Source: Bauldia sp.
Lineage (GTDB): Bacteria > Pseudomonadota > Alphaproteobacteria > Rhizobiales > Kaistiaceae
DNA: 64,000 nucleotides
Direction: 5' to 3'
NCBI GenBank assembly: GCA_026126025.1
Contig: JAHCJZ010000006.1
Coordinates: 124,001 to 188,000, forward strand
The notes under the pieces were generated by a model. The model made no database searches. It was not told where the DNA came from and worked only from the letters and a program-made list of their open reading frames with translations. The position numbers and the translations under genes are program-made. Of the stretch, positions 23,871-32,788 are shown in pieces (the stretch's first letter is position 1; the number at the start of each line of letters is the position of its first letter).

Positions 23871-25361
23871 GTGACAGAGAAGATCGAGAGCACCATTGCA
23901 GGATTCCCCGTCAGGCGTGTCGCCATCATCGGCGCCGGCTGGTCGGGGCTGCAGATCGCGGATGTGCTGGTCGGCTGCGGGTACGAGGTGGTCCTCTTCG
24001 AGGCGCTCGACGATGTCGGCGGCACGTGGCATCCGGCGACCGCCTATGCCGGCCTCGCGATCCATACGCCGGTGTTCCGCGCGGCGTTTCACGGCTTTCC
24101 CTATCCGCCGGGGACCGATCCCCTCGGCCGGGTCGAGGCGGCGGACATCTTCGCCTATTGCCGCGCCTTCGCGGGGGAGCGCGGACTTTTGCCCCGCATC
24201 CGGTTTCGCCATCGTGTGGCGTCGGTCGCCTATGACAGCGCCGGCAAGCGCTCCACGATCACCGCGCTCGACGAGGCGACCGGCGGCACCGTGGTCGAGG
24301 TCGTCGATTTCGTGGTGTCGACCCAGTTCAACGCGCCGCGCATGCCCCGCTTCCCGCGCGACGGCTTCGCCGGCGAGGTGCTTCACTCCAATGCGGTGAA
24401 GCCCGAGACGCTCGATCGCGTCGTCGCGGAGGGACGGCGCGTCGTCCTTCTCGGCGCCGGCAAGGCGGGGACCGACCTTGCGCTCGAGCTGTCGCGCCGC
24501 GGCATCGCGTTCCGCTGGGTTATGCGGAAGATGTACTGGTTCATGGCGTTCGACCGGATCATCTTCGACACGCGCCGCGGCCGGCGGGCGCGCTTCCTCC
24601 CGCGCCTCGCCTACCTCCTCGGCCTCAGCTATGCGCGGACGCCGCGGCGGACCGAGCGGGTCTTCCGGCTCTGGCGCGCGCTCGGCCTCGCGAAGATCCC
24701 CGGCGCGGCGCATGACGACGTCACCAAGTTCCACCATGGCTGGCTCGACGATGGCCAGATGGCGCGGATCGCGGCGCTGCCGCGGACGATCGGAGAGGTC
24801 GCGCGGCTCGGGCCCGAAGGCGTGGTGCTGGCCGACGGGCAGGCGATCCCCTGCGACGTGCTGATCTGCGCGACCGGGTGCGACCCGATCGCGACGCCGA
24901 TCGCGCTCTCGGTCGACGGCCGCGCCGTGCGTTACGAGGATGTCGGCCCGGTCTATCGCCATTCGGTGATCCCGGCGCTGCCGCGGCTCTGCTTCACCGG
25001 CTACTGGCAGTTCGGCTTCGGCCCGCTCAACGGCTATCACCGCGCCGCCTGGATCATGCGCCACATCGAGCGCGATCTCGGCGAAGCCGAGCTCCGCGCG
25101 CTGGCGGAGCGGGAGGGCGGCCGGCCGGTGTTCCGCGACGGTGGGATCCTCTTCGACGGGCGCGAGAACATCATCCCGGCAACCTTCCGCACCAATGACG
25201 CGATGATGGAAGGCCTCTACTCGCACCGCGACCTTCGCCGCTATTTCATCCGGGTGGTGCTGCGCTACGTCTTCCGGCCCTATGGCGGCGTCGAGCGGTT
25301 CATCACCGCGCGACGCAAACGGGCCGCGCCGGTCCGCCCGACGGCGGGGGAGGACCGGTGA
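23871..25361 (+). CDS. Flavin-containing monooxygenase (FMO/Baeyer-Villiger-like)
   Basis: 496 aa from GTG 23871. FAD-binding GAGWSGLQIADVL near the N-terminus, then FAGEVLHS, close to the FMO fingerprint FxGxxxHxxxF. A second nucleotide loop GAGKAGTDLAL should bind NADPH, and ICATGCDP is the C-terminal ATG motif. Such enzymes insert oxygen into ketones, amines or sulfides. The stop overlaps the start of the next gene by 4 bases (GTGA), so it is co-translated with a PAP2 phosphatase. Substrate unknown; a lipid is a reasonable guess from the pairing. Confidence 0.85.
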   Translation: MTEKIESTIAGFPVRRVAIIGAGWSGLQIADVLVGCGYEVVLFEALDDVGGTWHPATAYAGLAIHTPVFRAAFHGFPYPPGTDPLGRVEAADIFAYCRAFAGERGLLPRIRFRHRVASVAYDSAGKRSTITALDEATGGTVVEVVDFVVSTQFNAPRMPRFPRDGFAGEVLHSNAVKPETLDRVVAEGRRVVLLGAGKAGTDLALELSRRGIAFRWVMRKMYWFMAFDRIIFDTRRGRRARFLPRLAYLLGLSYARTPRRTERVFRLWRALGLAKIPGAAHDDVTKFHHGWLDDGQMARIAALPRTIGEVARLGPEGVVLADGQAIPCDVLICATGCDPIATPIALSVDGRAVRYEDVGPVYRHSVIPALPRLCFTGYWQFGFGPLNGYHRAAWIMRHIERDLGEAELRALAEREGGRPVFRDGGILFDGRENIIPATFRTNDAMMEGLYSHRDLRRYFIRVVLRYVFRPYGGVERFITARRKRAAPVRPTAGEDR

Positions 25362-26341
25362 CCACTCTGCCCGACCGCCTCGGTGCCAATTTCGGCGCGG
25401 TCCGGCGCCGGCTTGGGCGTAGGCGGCCGCACCCGCCACCAGGCGATCTCCACCGGCTGCACTGGGGGTGGTGGCTCGCCTTCGCGCTGATTGCCGTAGT
25501 CAATCTCGGCGTGATGGCGGACGGTGCAGCGGCGACATGGCCGCCGTCGCTGACGGAGGGCGTGGCCGCCTTCTTCGCCGGCATCACCCATCTCGGCCGG
25601 TCGGGCTGGATCCTCATCATCACGGGCCTGGTCGCGATCGCGATCGCCTGCGCCGACTGGACCGTGGTTCCTGGACGGATCCGCGCCGCGTGGTCGGAGA
25701 TCGGCGTCCTTGCCGCCTACGTCTTCTTCTCGGTGGGCGCGGCGGCGATCGCCACCAACATCGTCAAGCAGCTGATCGGGCGGTCGCGTCCCGCCGGCCA
25801 TGGCGAATTCGGCGCGCTGTCGCTCGACCCATTCAGCTTCGACTACGCCAATGAGAGCTTTCCCTCCGGACACGCGACGACCATCGGCGCGGCGATGCTG
25901 GCGCTGATGCTGATCCTGCCGCGCCTTACCCTTCCGATCGCGGCGATCGGCCTCGTCATCGCATTCAGCCGGGTGATGGTCGGGGCGCATTATCCGAGCG
26001 ACGTGGTCGCCGGGCTCGTGGTGGGCATGACCATCGCCTATCTCACGGCGCGCTTCCTGGCGCGGCGGCGCACCGGCTTCGCGTTCGATGCCGCGGGCCG
26101 GCTGTGCGCCAAGACCGAGGCGGTCCGCCGCGTATTGCGACGGCCCGGCGCGTCCGCTCTTGCCGCTGGGCTTTGGAATGCGCTGGCGGGGCGTGCGCCT
26201 GGAACGTGGGTGGAACCGGATCACCAAGCTTCAATCCCTCGTCACCCCGGCGAAGGCCGGGGTCCAGGGCAGCTTGCTCCGCCGGAGTCCGGGGCTCTGG
26301 ATTCCGGCCTTCGCAATGACGAAGGAAAGGGGTCGTCCTGA
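25358..26341 (+). CDS. PAP2-family membrane phosphatase with repeat-derived tail
   Basis: 327 aa. About six membrane helices. All three PAP2 motifs are present: KQLIGRSRP, SFPSGHATT and SRVMVGAHYPSD. Acts on lipid phosphates such as phosphatidic acid or undecaprenyl pyrophosphate at the periplasmic face. The final 30 or so residues (RHPGEGRGPG ... ALDSGLRNDEG) are translated from a dispersed family A repeat, so the original C-terminus was replaced or extended. GTG start overlaps the monooxygenase stop. Confidence 0.88.
   Translation: MTTLPDRLGANFGAVRRRLGRRRPHPPPGDLHRLHWGWWLAFALIAVVNLGVMADGAAATWPPSLTEGVAAFFAGITHLGRSGWILIITGLVAIAIACADWTVVPGRIRAAWSEIGVLAAYVFFSVGAAAIATNIVKQLIGRSRPAGHGEFGALSLDPFSFDYANESFPSGHATTIGAAMLALMLILPRLTLPIAAIGLVIAFSRVMVGAHYPSDVVAGLVVGMTIAYLTARFLARRRTGFAFDAAGRLCAKTEAVRRVLRRPGASALAAGLWNALAGRAPGTWVEPDHQASIPRHPGEGRGPGQLAPPESGALDSGLRNDEGKGSS
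26238..26324. repeat. Dispersed repeat, family A, copy 3
   Basis: Starts CTCGTCACCCCGGCGAAGGC, ends CTGGATTCCGGCCTTCGCAATGACGA (4 bases shorter in the last hairpin than copy 4). Here it lies within the open reading frame of the PAP2 gene. Confidence 0.88.
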
Positions 26342-26344
26342 CCC

Positions 26345-27526
26345 CTAGCGCGGCTTCGCGCGGGTGAGCGCCTGCTCCAGATCGGCGATGAGGTCGGCGG
26401 GGTCCTCGAGGCCGACATGCATGCGGATCACTGGCCCGGCCGGCCGCCAGGGCGTCGCGGTCCGCTTGAGGTCGCGGCTGACGAGGATGGCGAGGCTCTC
26501 GAAGCCGCCCCAGGAATAGCCGAGGCCGAAATGGTGGAGGCCGTCGAGGAAGGCCGCGGCCTCGGCCTCGCTCCAGCCGCCGAGGATGAAGGCGAAGAGC
26601 CCGCTCGACCCGGTGAAATCGCGCTGCCAGATCGTGTGGCCCTGTCCGTTGAAGAGGCTGGGGTGGAGCACCGCCGCGACCTCCGGCCGGTCGAGGAGCC
26701 ACCGCGCCACGGTGAGCGCCGATTCCTGGTGGCGGTCGAGCCGGACCTTCATCGTGCGCAGGCCACGGAGGGCGAGGTAGATGTCGTCGGGGCCGGCGGT
26801 GGTGCCGTTGGCGCCGTGGGTGTTGCGGAGCTGCTTGTAGGCGCGCTCATTGGCGGTCGCGGTGCCGAGCATGATGTCGGCATGGCCGCCGACATATTTG
26901 GTGGCCGAGAGCACCATCACGTCGGCACCCAGCGCCAGCGGCTGGTGGAAGAGCGGCGTCGCCCAGGTGTTGTCGACCACCACGAACGCGTCGCTGCGCT
27001 TCGCGAGCGCCACGATCGCCGGGAGGTCGACGACCTCGAAGGTGTTCGATCCCGGGCTCTCGACATGGATCAGCCTTGTGTCGGGGCGCAGCCGGCCCTC
27101 GATGCCCGCCGCGCCGGCGATGGCGTCGTAATACTCGACCGCAATGCCGAGCCGGGTGAGCATGGTATCGGCGAAATGGCGGTACGGCCCGTAGACGCAG
27201 TCGGGTAGCAGCATGTGGCAGCCGGCCTCGATGAAGGCGAAGGCCGTGGTGGTGAGCGCGCTCAGCCCCGACGGGCAGATGACCGTTCCGGCGGCATCGG
27301 CGGTGATCGAGGTGAGGGCATTTTCCAGCGCCACGATGGTGGGCGTTCCGCGGCGCCCATAGGTGTAGGGCGCGTTGCCGCTGTTCATGTCGGCGACGGT
27401 GTCGAATAGCACCGTCGATGCGCGCACCACCGGAGGGTTGACGAAGGGGCCGGTGAGATCAGGTCGCCGGCCGGCCTCGACAAGTCGCGTCGCTACACCA
27501 AGTTTCTCTTCATCGCTTTCGCTCAA
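26345..27526 (-). CDS. metC: Cystathionine beta-lyase
   Basis: 393 aa from a TTG at 27526 that follows GGAAGG; ATG at 27601 would add 25 residues without a ribosome site. Cys/Met-metabolism PLP family: the PLP lysine is in SATKYVGGHAD, substrate and cofactor loops in YTYGRRGTPT and ICPSGLSAL, and FVVVDNTWATPLFHQPL carries the cofactor Asp. It cleaves cystathionine to homocysteine, pyruvate and ammonia in methionine synthesis. The Tyr-Gly-Arg-Arg-Gly-Thr-Pro form is typical of MetC rather than MetB. Divergent from the Aap operon, as in other alphaproteobacteria. Confidence 0.9.
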   Translation of the reverse strand: MSESDEEKLGVATRLVEAGRRPDLTGPFVNPPVVRASTVLFDTVADMNSGNAPYTYGRRGTPTIVALENALTSITADAAGTVICPSGLSALTTTAFAFIEAGCHMLLPDCVYGPYRHFADTMLTRLGIAVEYYDAIAGAAGIEGRLRPDTRLIHVESPGSNTFEVVDLPAIVALAKRSDAFVVVDNTWATPLFHQPLALGADVMVLSATKYVGGHADIMLGTATANERAYKQLRNTHGANGTTAGPDDIYLALRGLRTMKVRLDRHQESALTVARWLLDRPEVAAVLHPSLFNGQGHTIWQRDFTGSSGLFAFILGGWSEAEAAAFLDGLHHFGLGYSWGGFESLAILVSRDLKRTATPWRPAGPVIRMHVGLEDPADLIADLEQALTRAKPR

Positions 27527-27726
27527 GCAGGCGTCCTTCCCGTGAAGACATTCAACCGACTGGGGTTTTCCGTTCGCTGGATTGACACAAGCGTCATCCA
27601 TCGAGTGAATTCACAAAATGCCGGCGTCCGGCCCGGTCCGTGCAAGACCTCTTCATGGACGCCCGCCCTTTGGTAAGCGGCGGGGCCCCGAATCCATTGG
27701 TCAACCTAGAGGAGAAGGGAACGACG

Positions 27727-28743
27727 ATGAAGAACAGGATGATTGCGGCCGGTTTCGGCCTCTGCCTGCCGATGGTTGCGATCCCGGCCTCGGCCCAGAC
27801 CCTCAACGACGTGCAGGGCCGCGGCTATGTGCAGTGCGGCGTTCATACCGGCCTTTTCGGCTTCGCCGAGATCGGCGATGACGGCGAGTGGCACGGCTTC
27901 GATGTCGACTATTGCCGCGCCATCGCCTCGGCGATCTTCAACGACGCCGACGCGGTACGGTTCACCCCGCTCAACGCCACGGAGCGCTTCACGGCGCTGC
28001 AATCGGGCGAGATCGACGTTCTCATCCGCATCACCACCTGGACGATGACCCGCGACGCCTCGCTCGGCCTCATCTTCGCCGGCGTCAATTATTACGACGG
28101 CCAGAGCTTCCTGGTGCCGACCGAGCTCGAGCTGACCGACGCCGCCGGCCTCGACGGTGGGACGGTCTGCGTCCAGACCGGCACGACCACCGAACTCAAC
28201 CTCGCGGACTACTTCAATTCGCGCGGCCTCACCTTCGAGGCGGTGGCGTTCGCCGAGCGCGCCGAGGCGGTGAGCGCGTTCGAGGCCGGGCGGTGCGACG
28301 CCTTCACGGCGGATGCGTCGAACCTCTACTCGACCCGCATGACGATGGTCGATCCGGACGCCTATGTCGTCCTCGACGAGCGCATCTCGAAGGAGCCGCT
28401 CGGGCCTGCCGTCCGTCAGGACGACATCCAGTGGTTCAACATCGTGAAATGGGTCCATTTCGCGCTCCTCAACGCGGAGGAATTCGGCATCACCCAGGCG
28501 AATGTCGCCGAGATGGCGGAATCGACCAACCCGGAGATCATGCGCTTGCTCGGCCGTGATGGCACGTTCGGCGAGATGGTCGGCCTGAGCAATGACTGGG
28601 CCTACAACGTCATCGCCAATGTCGGGAATTACGGCGAGATCTTCGACCGGAACATCGGCGCCGGCTCGCCGCTCGGCATCGAGCGCGGGCTCAACGCGCT
28701 GTGGACCGACGGCGGCATCCACTACGCGCCGCCGGTGCGCTAG
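27727..28743 (+). CDS. aapJ: General L-amino-acid ABC transporter, periplasmic binding protein
   Basis: 338 aa from ATG 27727 after GAGGAGAAGGG. Signal peptide ends ASAQ. Family 3 binding-protein features: YVQCGVHTGLFGFAEIGDDGEWHGFDVDYCRA at the ligand side, then FTPLNATERFTALQSGEIDVLIR and ITTWTMTRD. The lobe-2 region is GGTVCVQTGTTTELNLADYF. This is the long AapJ type of rhizobial broad-specificity amino-acid uptake. First gene of aapJQMP; a strong hairpin follows, which fits the need for excess binding protein. Confidence 0.93.
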   Translation: MKNRMIAAGFGLCLPMVAIPASAQTLNDVQGRGYVQCGVHTGLFGFAEIGDDGEWHGFDVDYCRAIASAIFNDADAVRFTPLNATERFTALQSGEIDVLIRITTWTMTRDASLGLIFAGVNYYDGQSFLVPTELELTDAAGLDGGTVCVQTGTTTELNLADYFNSRGLTFEAVAFAERAEAVSAFEAGRCDAFTADASNLYSTRMTMVDPDAYVVLDERISKEPLGPAVRQDDIQWFNIVKWVHFALLNAEEFGITQANVAEMAESTNPEIMRLLGRDGTFGEMVGLSNDWAYNVIANVGNYGEIFDRNIGAGSPLGIERGLNALWTDGGIHYAPPVR

Positions 28744-28751
28744 GCGGATCG

Positions 28752-28783
28752 AGGCGGGGCGGCCGTATGCGGCCGTCCCGCCT
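28752..28783 (+). terminator. Intercistronic hairpin after aapJ
   Basis: AGGCGGG (28752-28758) pairs with CCCGCCT (28777-28783) and GGCCG with CGGCC inside. No T run, so probably a partial terminator or mRNA-end stabiliser that raises aapJ over the permease genes. Confidence 0.6.
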
Positions 28784-28796
28784 TCCGCGACACGCA

Positions 28797-29954
28797 ATGG
28801 ACGCATCCTTCTGGCGCGACGAGCGCGTAAGGGCGGTCGCCGCTCAGGTGCTTGCCTTCGCCGCGGTGGTGGCCGTGTTCGCGTGGCTCGTCACCAACAC
28901 AGCGGCCAATCTCGACCGGCTCAACATCCGCCTGACGCTCGGCTTCTTCGACGAGCGCGCCGGCTTCAACATCCTCCAGACGCCGATCCCCTACGACAAC
29001 AACAGCACCTATCTGCGCGCCTTCCTGGTGGGACTGGTCAACACGCTGATCGTCGGCGTGATCGGCGTGATCCTCGCCACGATCCTCGGCTTCCTCGTCG
29101 GGATCGGCCGGCTGTCGAGCAACTGGCTCCTCGCCAGGCTGGCGACGATCTATGTTGAGACCTTCCGCAACATTCCGCTCCTCCTCCAGCTGGTGTTCTG
29201 GGCCGAGGCGGTGCTGACGCTCCTGCCGCGCGCGCAGCAGGCGATCGAGCTCCCGTTCGGCGCGACGCTCTCGGTGCGCGGCCTCTACCTGCCGGCGCCG
29301 GTCGCGGAAAGCGCTCTCCTCTGGGTCGGCGTGGCGTTCCTCGCCGGCATCGCGGCAGCCTATCTCCTCGGGCGCTGGGCGCGGGGCCGGCAGGCGCGGA
29401 CCGGGCAGCGCTTCCCCGCGGCCTCGGTCGGCCTCGCGCTGATTTTCGGCCTTCCGATCCTGACGTTCCTGGTGCTCGGCCGCCCGCTCGCCTGGGAGCC
29501 GCCGGTGCTGCAGCGGTTCAACTTCACGGGCGGCATTCCGATCATCCCGGAGCTGGCGGCGCTCGTCCTCGGCCTCGTGATCTACACTGCGGCGTTCATC
29601 GCGGAGGTGGTGCGCGGCGGCATCCTCGCGGTGCCGCGCGGGCAGATCGAGGCGGCGCGCGCGGTCGGCCTTTCGAGCGGGACGACGATGCGCCGGGTGA
29701 TCATCCCGCAGGCGCTGCGCGCCATCATCCCGCCGCTGACCAACCAGTATCTCAACCTGATCAAGAACTCGTCGCTCGCGGTCGCGATCGGCTATCCCGA
29801 CCTCGTCGGGGTCTTCAAGAACACCGTCCTCAACCAGACCGGCCGGGCGATCGAGGTCGTCGCCATCACGATGGCGGTCTATCTCTTCATCAGCCTCGCC
29901 GGCTCGGTGTTCATGAACCGCTTCAACGCGCGCGTCGCGATCCGGGAGCGTTGA
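28797..29954 (+). CDS. aapQ: General L-amino-acid ABC transporter, permease subunit
   Basis: 385 aa from ATG 28797. Multi-helix inner-membrane permease of the His/Glu/Gln/Arg family. Helices start after a long N-terminal extension typical of AapQ. The cytoplasmic EAA loop reads EVVRGGILAVPRGQIEAARAVGLSSG near 275-300 and contacts the ATPase. FNFTGGIPIIPELAALVLGL is also characteristic. Forms the channel with AapM. Confidence 0.93.
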   Translation: MDASFWRDERVRAVAAQVLAFAAVVAVFAWLVTNTAANLDRLNIRLTLGFFDERAGFNILQTPIPYDNNSTYLRAFLVGLVNTLIVGVIGVILATILGFLVGIGRLSSNWLLARLATIYVETFRNIPLLLQLVFWAEAVLTLLPRAQQAIELPFGATLSVRGLYLPAPVAESALLWVGVAFLAGIAAAYLLGRWARGRQARTGQRFPAASVGLALIFGLPILTFLVLGRPLAWEPPVLQRFNFTGGIPIIPELAALVLGLVIYTAAFIAEVVRGGILAVPRGQIEAARAVGLSSGTTMRRVIIPQALRAIIPPLTNQYLNLIKNSSLAVAIGYPDLVGVFKNTVLNQTGRAIEVVAITMAVYLFISLAGSVFMNRFNARVAIRER

Positions 29955-29957
29955 GCG

Positions 29958-31076
29958 ATGGCGCCGCGCAATTTCGTCCGTACCGAGATCATTCCCGCGC
30001 AGCCGCCGCCGGCGGGGACGCTGGGACCGCTGGCCTGGCTGCGGGCGCACCTCTTCTCCACGCCGGCCAATGCCGCGATCACCATCCTCGCCGTTCTCTT
30101 CCTCGCGTGGACGATCCCGCCGCTGATCCGCTGGGCGTTCGTCGACGCGGTGTGGACCGGCGAGAACCGCGAGGCCTGTGTCGGCGCCGGCGCGTGCTGG
30201 GCGTTCGTGCGCGCCAAGTTCGACCTCTTCATGTACGGCCAGTACCCGCCGGCCCAGCACTGGCGGGTGAACGTCGTCGGCCTCCTCTTCGTCGCCGGGC
30301 TGGTGCCGATGGCGATCCCGGCAATCCCCGGCAAGCGGTGGACCGTCCTCTATCTCCTCGTGGTGTTCCCGGTGGCCGCGTTCATCCTGCTGCGCGGCGG
30401 GATGTTCGGGCTCACGGACGTCCCGACCACGCGGTGGGGCGGTCTCCTCGTCACGCTTGTCGTCGCGGTCACCGGCATCGTGATCGCGTTTCCGCTCGGC
30501 GTGCTGCTGGCGCTGGCGCGGCGCTCGCGGCTGCCGCTGATCCGGGTGCTGGCGACGGGCCTCATCGAGATCTGGCGCGGCGTCCCGCTCGTCACCGTTC
30601 TCTTCATGGCGAGCGTGATGCTGCCGATCTTCCTGCCGTCGGGCGTCACGATCGACAAGCTGCTGCGGGCGATCATCGGCATCGGCGTCTTCTACTCGGC
30701 CTACATGGCCGAAGTGATCCGCGGCGGCCTGCAGTCGATCCCGCGCGGGCAGTATGAGGGAGCGATGGCGCTCGGCCTGTCCGGCCTTCAGCGGACATGG
30801 CTCGTCGTCCTGCCGCAGGCGCTGACCATTTCCATCCCCGGGATCGTCAACACGATCATCGCGTTGTTCAAGGACACCAGCCTCGTCCTCATCATCGCGC
30901 TCTACGATCTCCTCGGCATGATCCAGTCCGCCACCAATGATTCCAACTGGGCAGTCGCGCAGGTGCCGGCGTCGGGCTACGCCTTCGCCGCGGTCATCTA
31001 CTGGGCGCTCTGCTTTTCGATGTCGCGCTATTCGCTGTTCATCGAGCGGCGCCGGGCGGCGGGCAGGCCGCGATGA
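29958..31076 (+). CDS. aapM: General L-amino-acid ABC transporter, permease subunit
   Basis: 372 aa, three bases after aapQ. N-terminal helix, a loop with two cysteines ([12 protein letters not shown]), then the permease core. The EAA loop is [25 protein letters not shown] (about 253-277). Pairs with AapQ as the heterodimeric channel. Its stop overlaps the aapP ATG. Confidence 0.93.
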   Translation: MAPRNFVRTEIIPAQPPPAGTLGPLAWLRAHLFSTPANAAITILAVLFLAWTIPPLIRWAFVDAVWTGENREACVGAGACWAFVRAKFDLFMYGQYPPAQHWRVNVVGLLFVAGLVPMAIPAIPGKRWTVLYLLVVFPVAAFILLRGGMFGLTDVPTTRWGGLLVTLVVAVTGIVIAFPLGVLLALARRSRLPLIRVLATGLIEIWRGVPLVTVLFMASVMLPIFLPSGVTIDKLLRAIIGIGVFYSAYMAEVIRGGLQSIPRGQYEGAMALGLSGLQRTWLVVLPQALTISIPGIVNTIIALFKDTSLVLIIALYDLLGMIQSATNDSNWAVAQVPASGYAFAAVIYWALCFSMSRYSLFIERRRAAGRPR

Positions 31077-31846
31077 GCGACACCGCCGACAAGGTCGTCA
31101 GCCAGCGCTCGTCCGAGGTGGCGATCGAGATGGCGGGCGTCAACAAATGGTACGGCGCGTTCCATGCGCTCCGCGACATCGACCTCACGGTCAATCGCGG
31201 CGAGCGGATCGTGATCTGCGGCCCGTCGGGCTCCGGCAAATCGACGCTGATCCGCTGCGTGAACGCGCTGGAGAGCCATCAGAGCGGCCGCATCGTGGTC
31301 GACGGCATCGAGCTCACCCACGACCTTCGCCGCATCGACGAGGTGCGCCGCGAGACCGGGATGGTGTTCCAGAGCTTCAACCTCTTCCCGCATCTGACGG
31401 TGCTGGAGAACTGCACGCTGGCGCCGATCTGGGTGCGCAAGATGCCGAAGCGCGACGCCGAGGGCATCGCGATGCAGCTCCTCGAACGCGTGCGCATTCC
31501 GGAGCAGGCGGCGAAATATCCCGGGCAGCTGTCGGGCGGCCAGCAGCAGCGCGTCGCCATCGCACGGGCGCTCTGCATGCGGCCCAAGATCATGCTGTTC
31601 GACGAGCCCACCTCGGCCCTCGATCCGGAGATGATCAAGGAGGTGCTCGACGTCATCGTCGATCTGGCGACGGACGGCATGACGATGGTCGTCGTCACCC
31701 ACGAGATGGGCTTCGCCCGCCAGGTCGCCGACCGCATCGTCTTCATGGCGGACGGCCAGATCGTCGAAGTCGGCGAGCCCGAGCCGTTCTTCACCGCCCC
31801 GCGCCATGCGCGAACGCGGGAGTTCCTGGGGCAGGTGCTGCGGTAG
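31073..31846 (+). CDS. aapP: General L-amino-acid ABC transporter, ATP-binding subunit
   Basis: 257 aa ATPase. Walker [12 protein letters not shown]-loop [17 protein letters not shown], signature [15 protein letters not shown], Walker [15 protein letters not shown], switch His in [12 protein letters not shown]. The full set is intact. Energises uptake through AapQM. Overlaps aapM by 4 bases. Confidence 0.95.
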   Translation: MSDTADKVVSQRSSEVAIEMAGVNKWYGAFHALRDIDLTVNRGERIVICGPSGSGKSTLIRCVNALESHQSGRIVVDGIELTHDLRRIDEVRRETGMVFQSFNLFPHLTVLENCTLAPIWVRKMPKRDAEGIAMQLLERVRIPEQAAKYPGQLSGGQQQRVAIARALCMRPKIMLFDEPTSALDPEMIKEVLDVIVDLATDGMTMVVVTHEMGFARQVADRIVFMADGQIVEVGEPEPFFTAPRHARTREFLGQVLR

Positions 31847-31859
31847 GGGTGTGATACCC

Positions 31860-31950
31860 GTCGTCACCCCGGCGAAGGCCGGGGTCCAGAGCAACACGAC
31901 GGGCTTACGCCTGAGGCGCTGGATTCCGGCCTTCGCCGGAATGACGAAAA
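31860..31950. repeat. Dispersed repeat, family A, copy 4 (most complete)
   Basis: Left palindrome GTCACCCCGGCGAAGGCCGG..., variable centre, right palindrome CTGGATTCCGGCCTTCGCCGGAATGACGA. Between the end of aapP and the OmpA-like gene, where the two hairpins can end convergent transcripts. Confidence 0.9.
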
Positions 31951-31954
31951 TGGC

Positions 31955-32671
31955 TCAGCGGGCGGCGAGCAGGTAGCCGGGTTCGATCAGCATGGTGATG
32001 CGGCGGAGGACGACGCGGCGGTTCCGGCGTTCGGGCCGGCGGCTGCGCAGCAGCGGGTGCTTGCAGCCATAGCCCTGCGGGACGAGGTTGGCGGCGGGGA
32101 CGCCGAAGCTTTGGGTCAGCGCCATCGTCACCGCCTCGGCGCGCCGGTCCGACAGGATGAGGTTGCCGTAGTCGGTGCCGGTGAGGTCGGAATGGCCTTC
32201 CACCAGGAACAGCTCCTCCGGGTCGTCGGCGACGATGGCGGACAGGGCCCGGCCGAGCTCGGCCAGTCGCGCGATCTGGTCGGGGGAGGGCGTCGCGCTG
32301 CCGAGGTCGAAGAAGATCGCCGCCGCATCCGCGGCCGGGATGCGGAAGCGTAGCTTGTCGTCGTACCGGATGCGGTCGATCGGGAACCGCTGGTCGTCGT
32401 CGATCCGCGCCCAGGCGAGCAACGCCGAGGTGAGGTCGCTCCGGGGCTCGGGCGGGTAGGGCGCATTGGTGCGGTACCGCTTCTCCGGCTCCGCGACCGC
32501 GGTTTGAGCGCCCGGATCGGTGCCGATGAAGATGGATGCGCGGGACGCAAGGTCGGGTCGGGTTTCCTCGAAAGCTTGGCCGGGATCGGTCGGCGGCGCG
32601 GGCAATACGATGGTCCGGCTTGATCGTTCGCTCCCGTGTGCGACGGGCGCGGCCGGCTGACTGGATTTCAT
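31955..32671 (-). CDS. OmpA-domain protein (short)
   Basis: 238 aa from ATG 32671 with AGGAGGGCGG just upstream. No clear signal peptide is visible at this start, which is odd for the family. A Pro/Thr-rich N-terminal 90 residues precede an OmpA-like peptidoglycan-binding domain: AAIFFDLGSATPSPDQIARLAELG, LFLVEGHSDLTGTDYGNLILSDRRAEAV and PAANLVPQGYGC. Near paralogue of the larger protein next door, so probably a tandem duplication with loss of the N-terminal part. Location in the cell is uncertain. Confidence 0.75.
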   Translation of the reverse strand: MKSSQPAAPVAHGSERSSRTIVLPAPPTDPGQAFEETRPDLASRASIFIGTDPGAQTAVAEPEKRYRTNAPYPPEPRSDLTSALLAWARIDDDQRFPIDRIRYDDKLRFRIPAADAAAIFFDLGSATPSPDQIARLAELGRALSAIVADDPEELFLVEGHSDLTGTDYGNLILSDRRAEAVTMALTQSFGVPAANLVPQGYGCKHPLLRSRRPERRNRRVVLRRITMLIEPGYLLAAR

Positions 32672-32741
32672 TCCGCCCTCCTCTTGTCGCAATGAGAACG
32701 CCCGGCCGCCCAAGTCCGTTCCCGGCGAGCGTCCCGAAATG

Positions 32742-32769
32742 AGAAAGGCCGCCCGGAGGCGGCCTTTCT
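32742..32769 (-). terminator. Rho-independent terminator
   Basis: AGAAAGGCCGCC, loop, GGCGGCCTTTCT: a perfect 12-bp stem with a 4-base loop, flanked by A/T on both sides. Lies right after the stop of the large OmpA-like gene on the minus strand. Confidence 0.8.
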
Positions 32770-32788
32770 GGGTCGTGTGCGGACCGGA

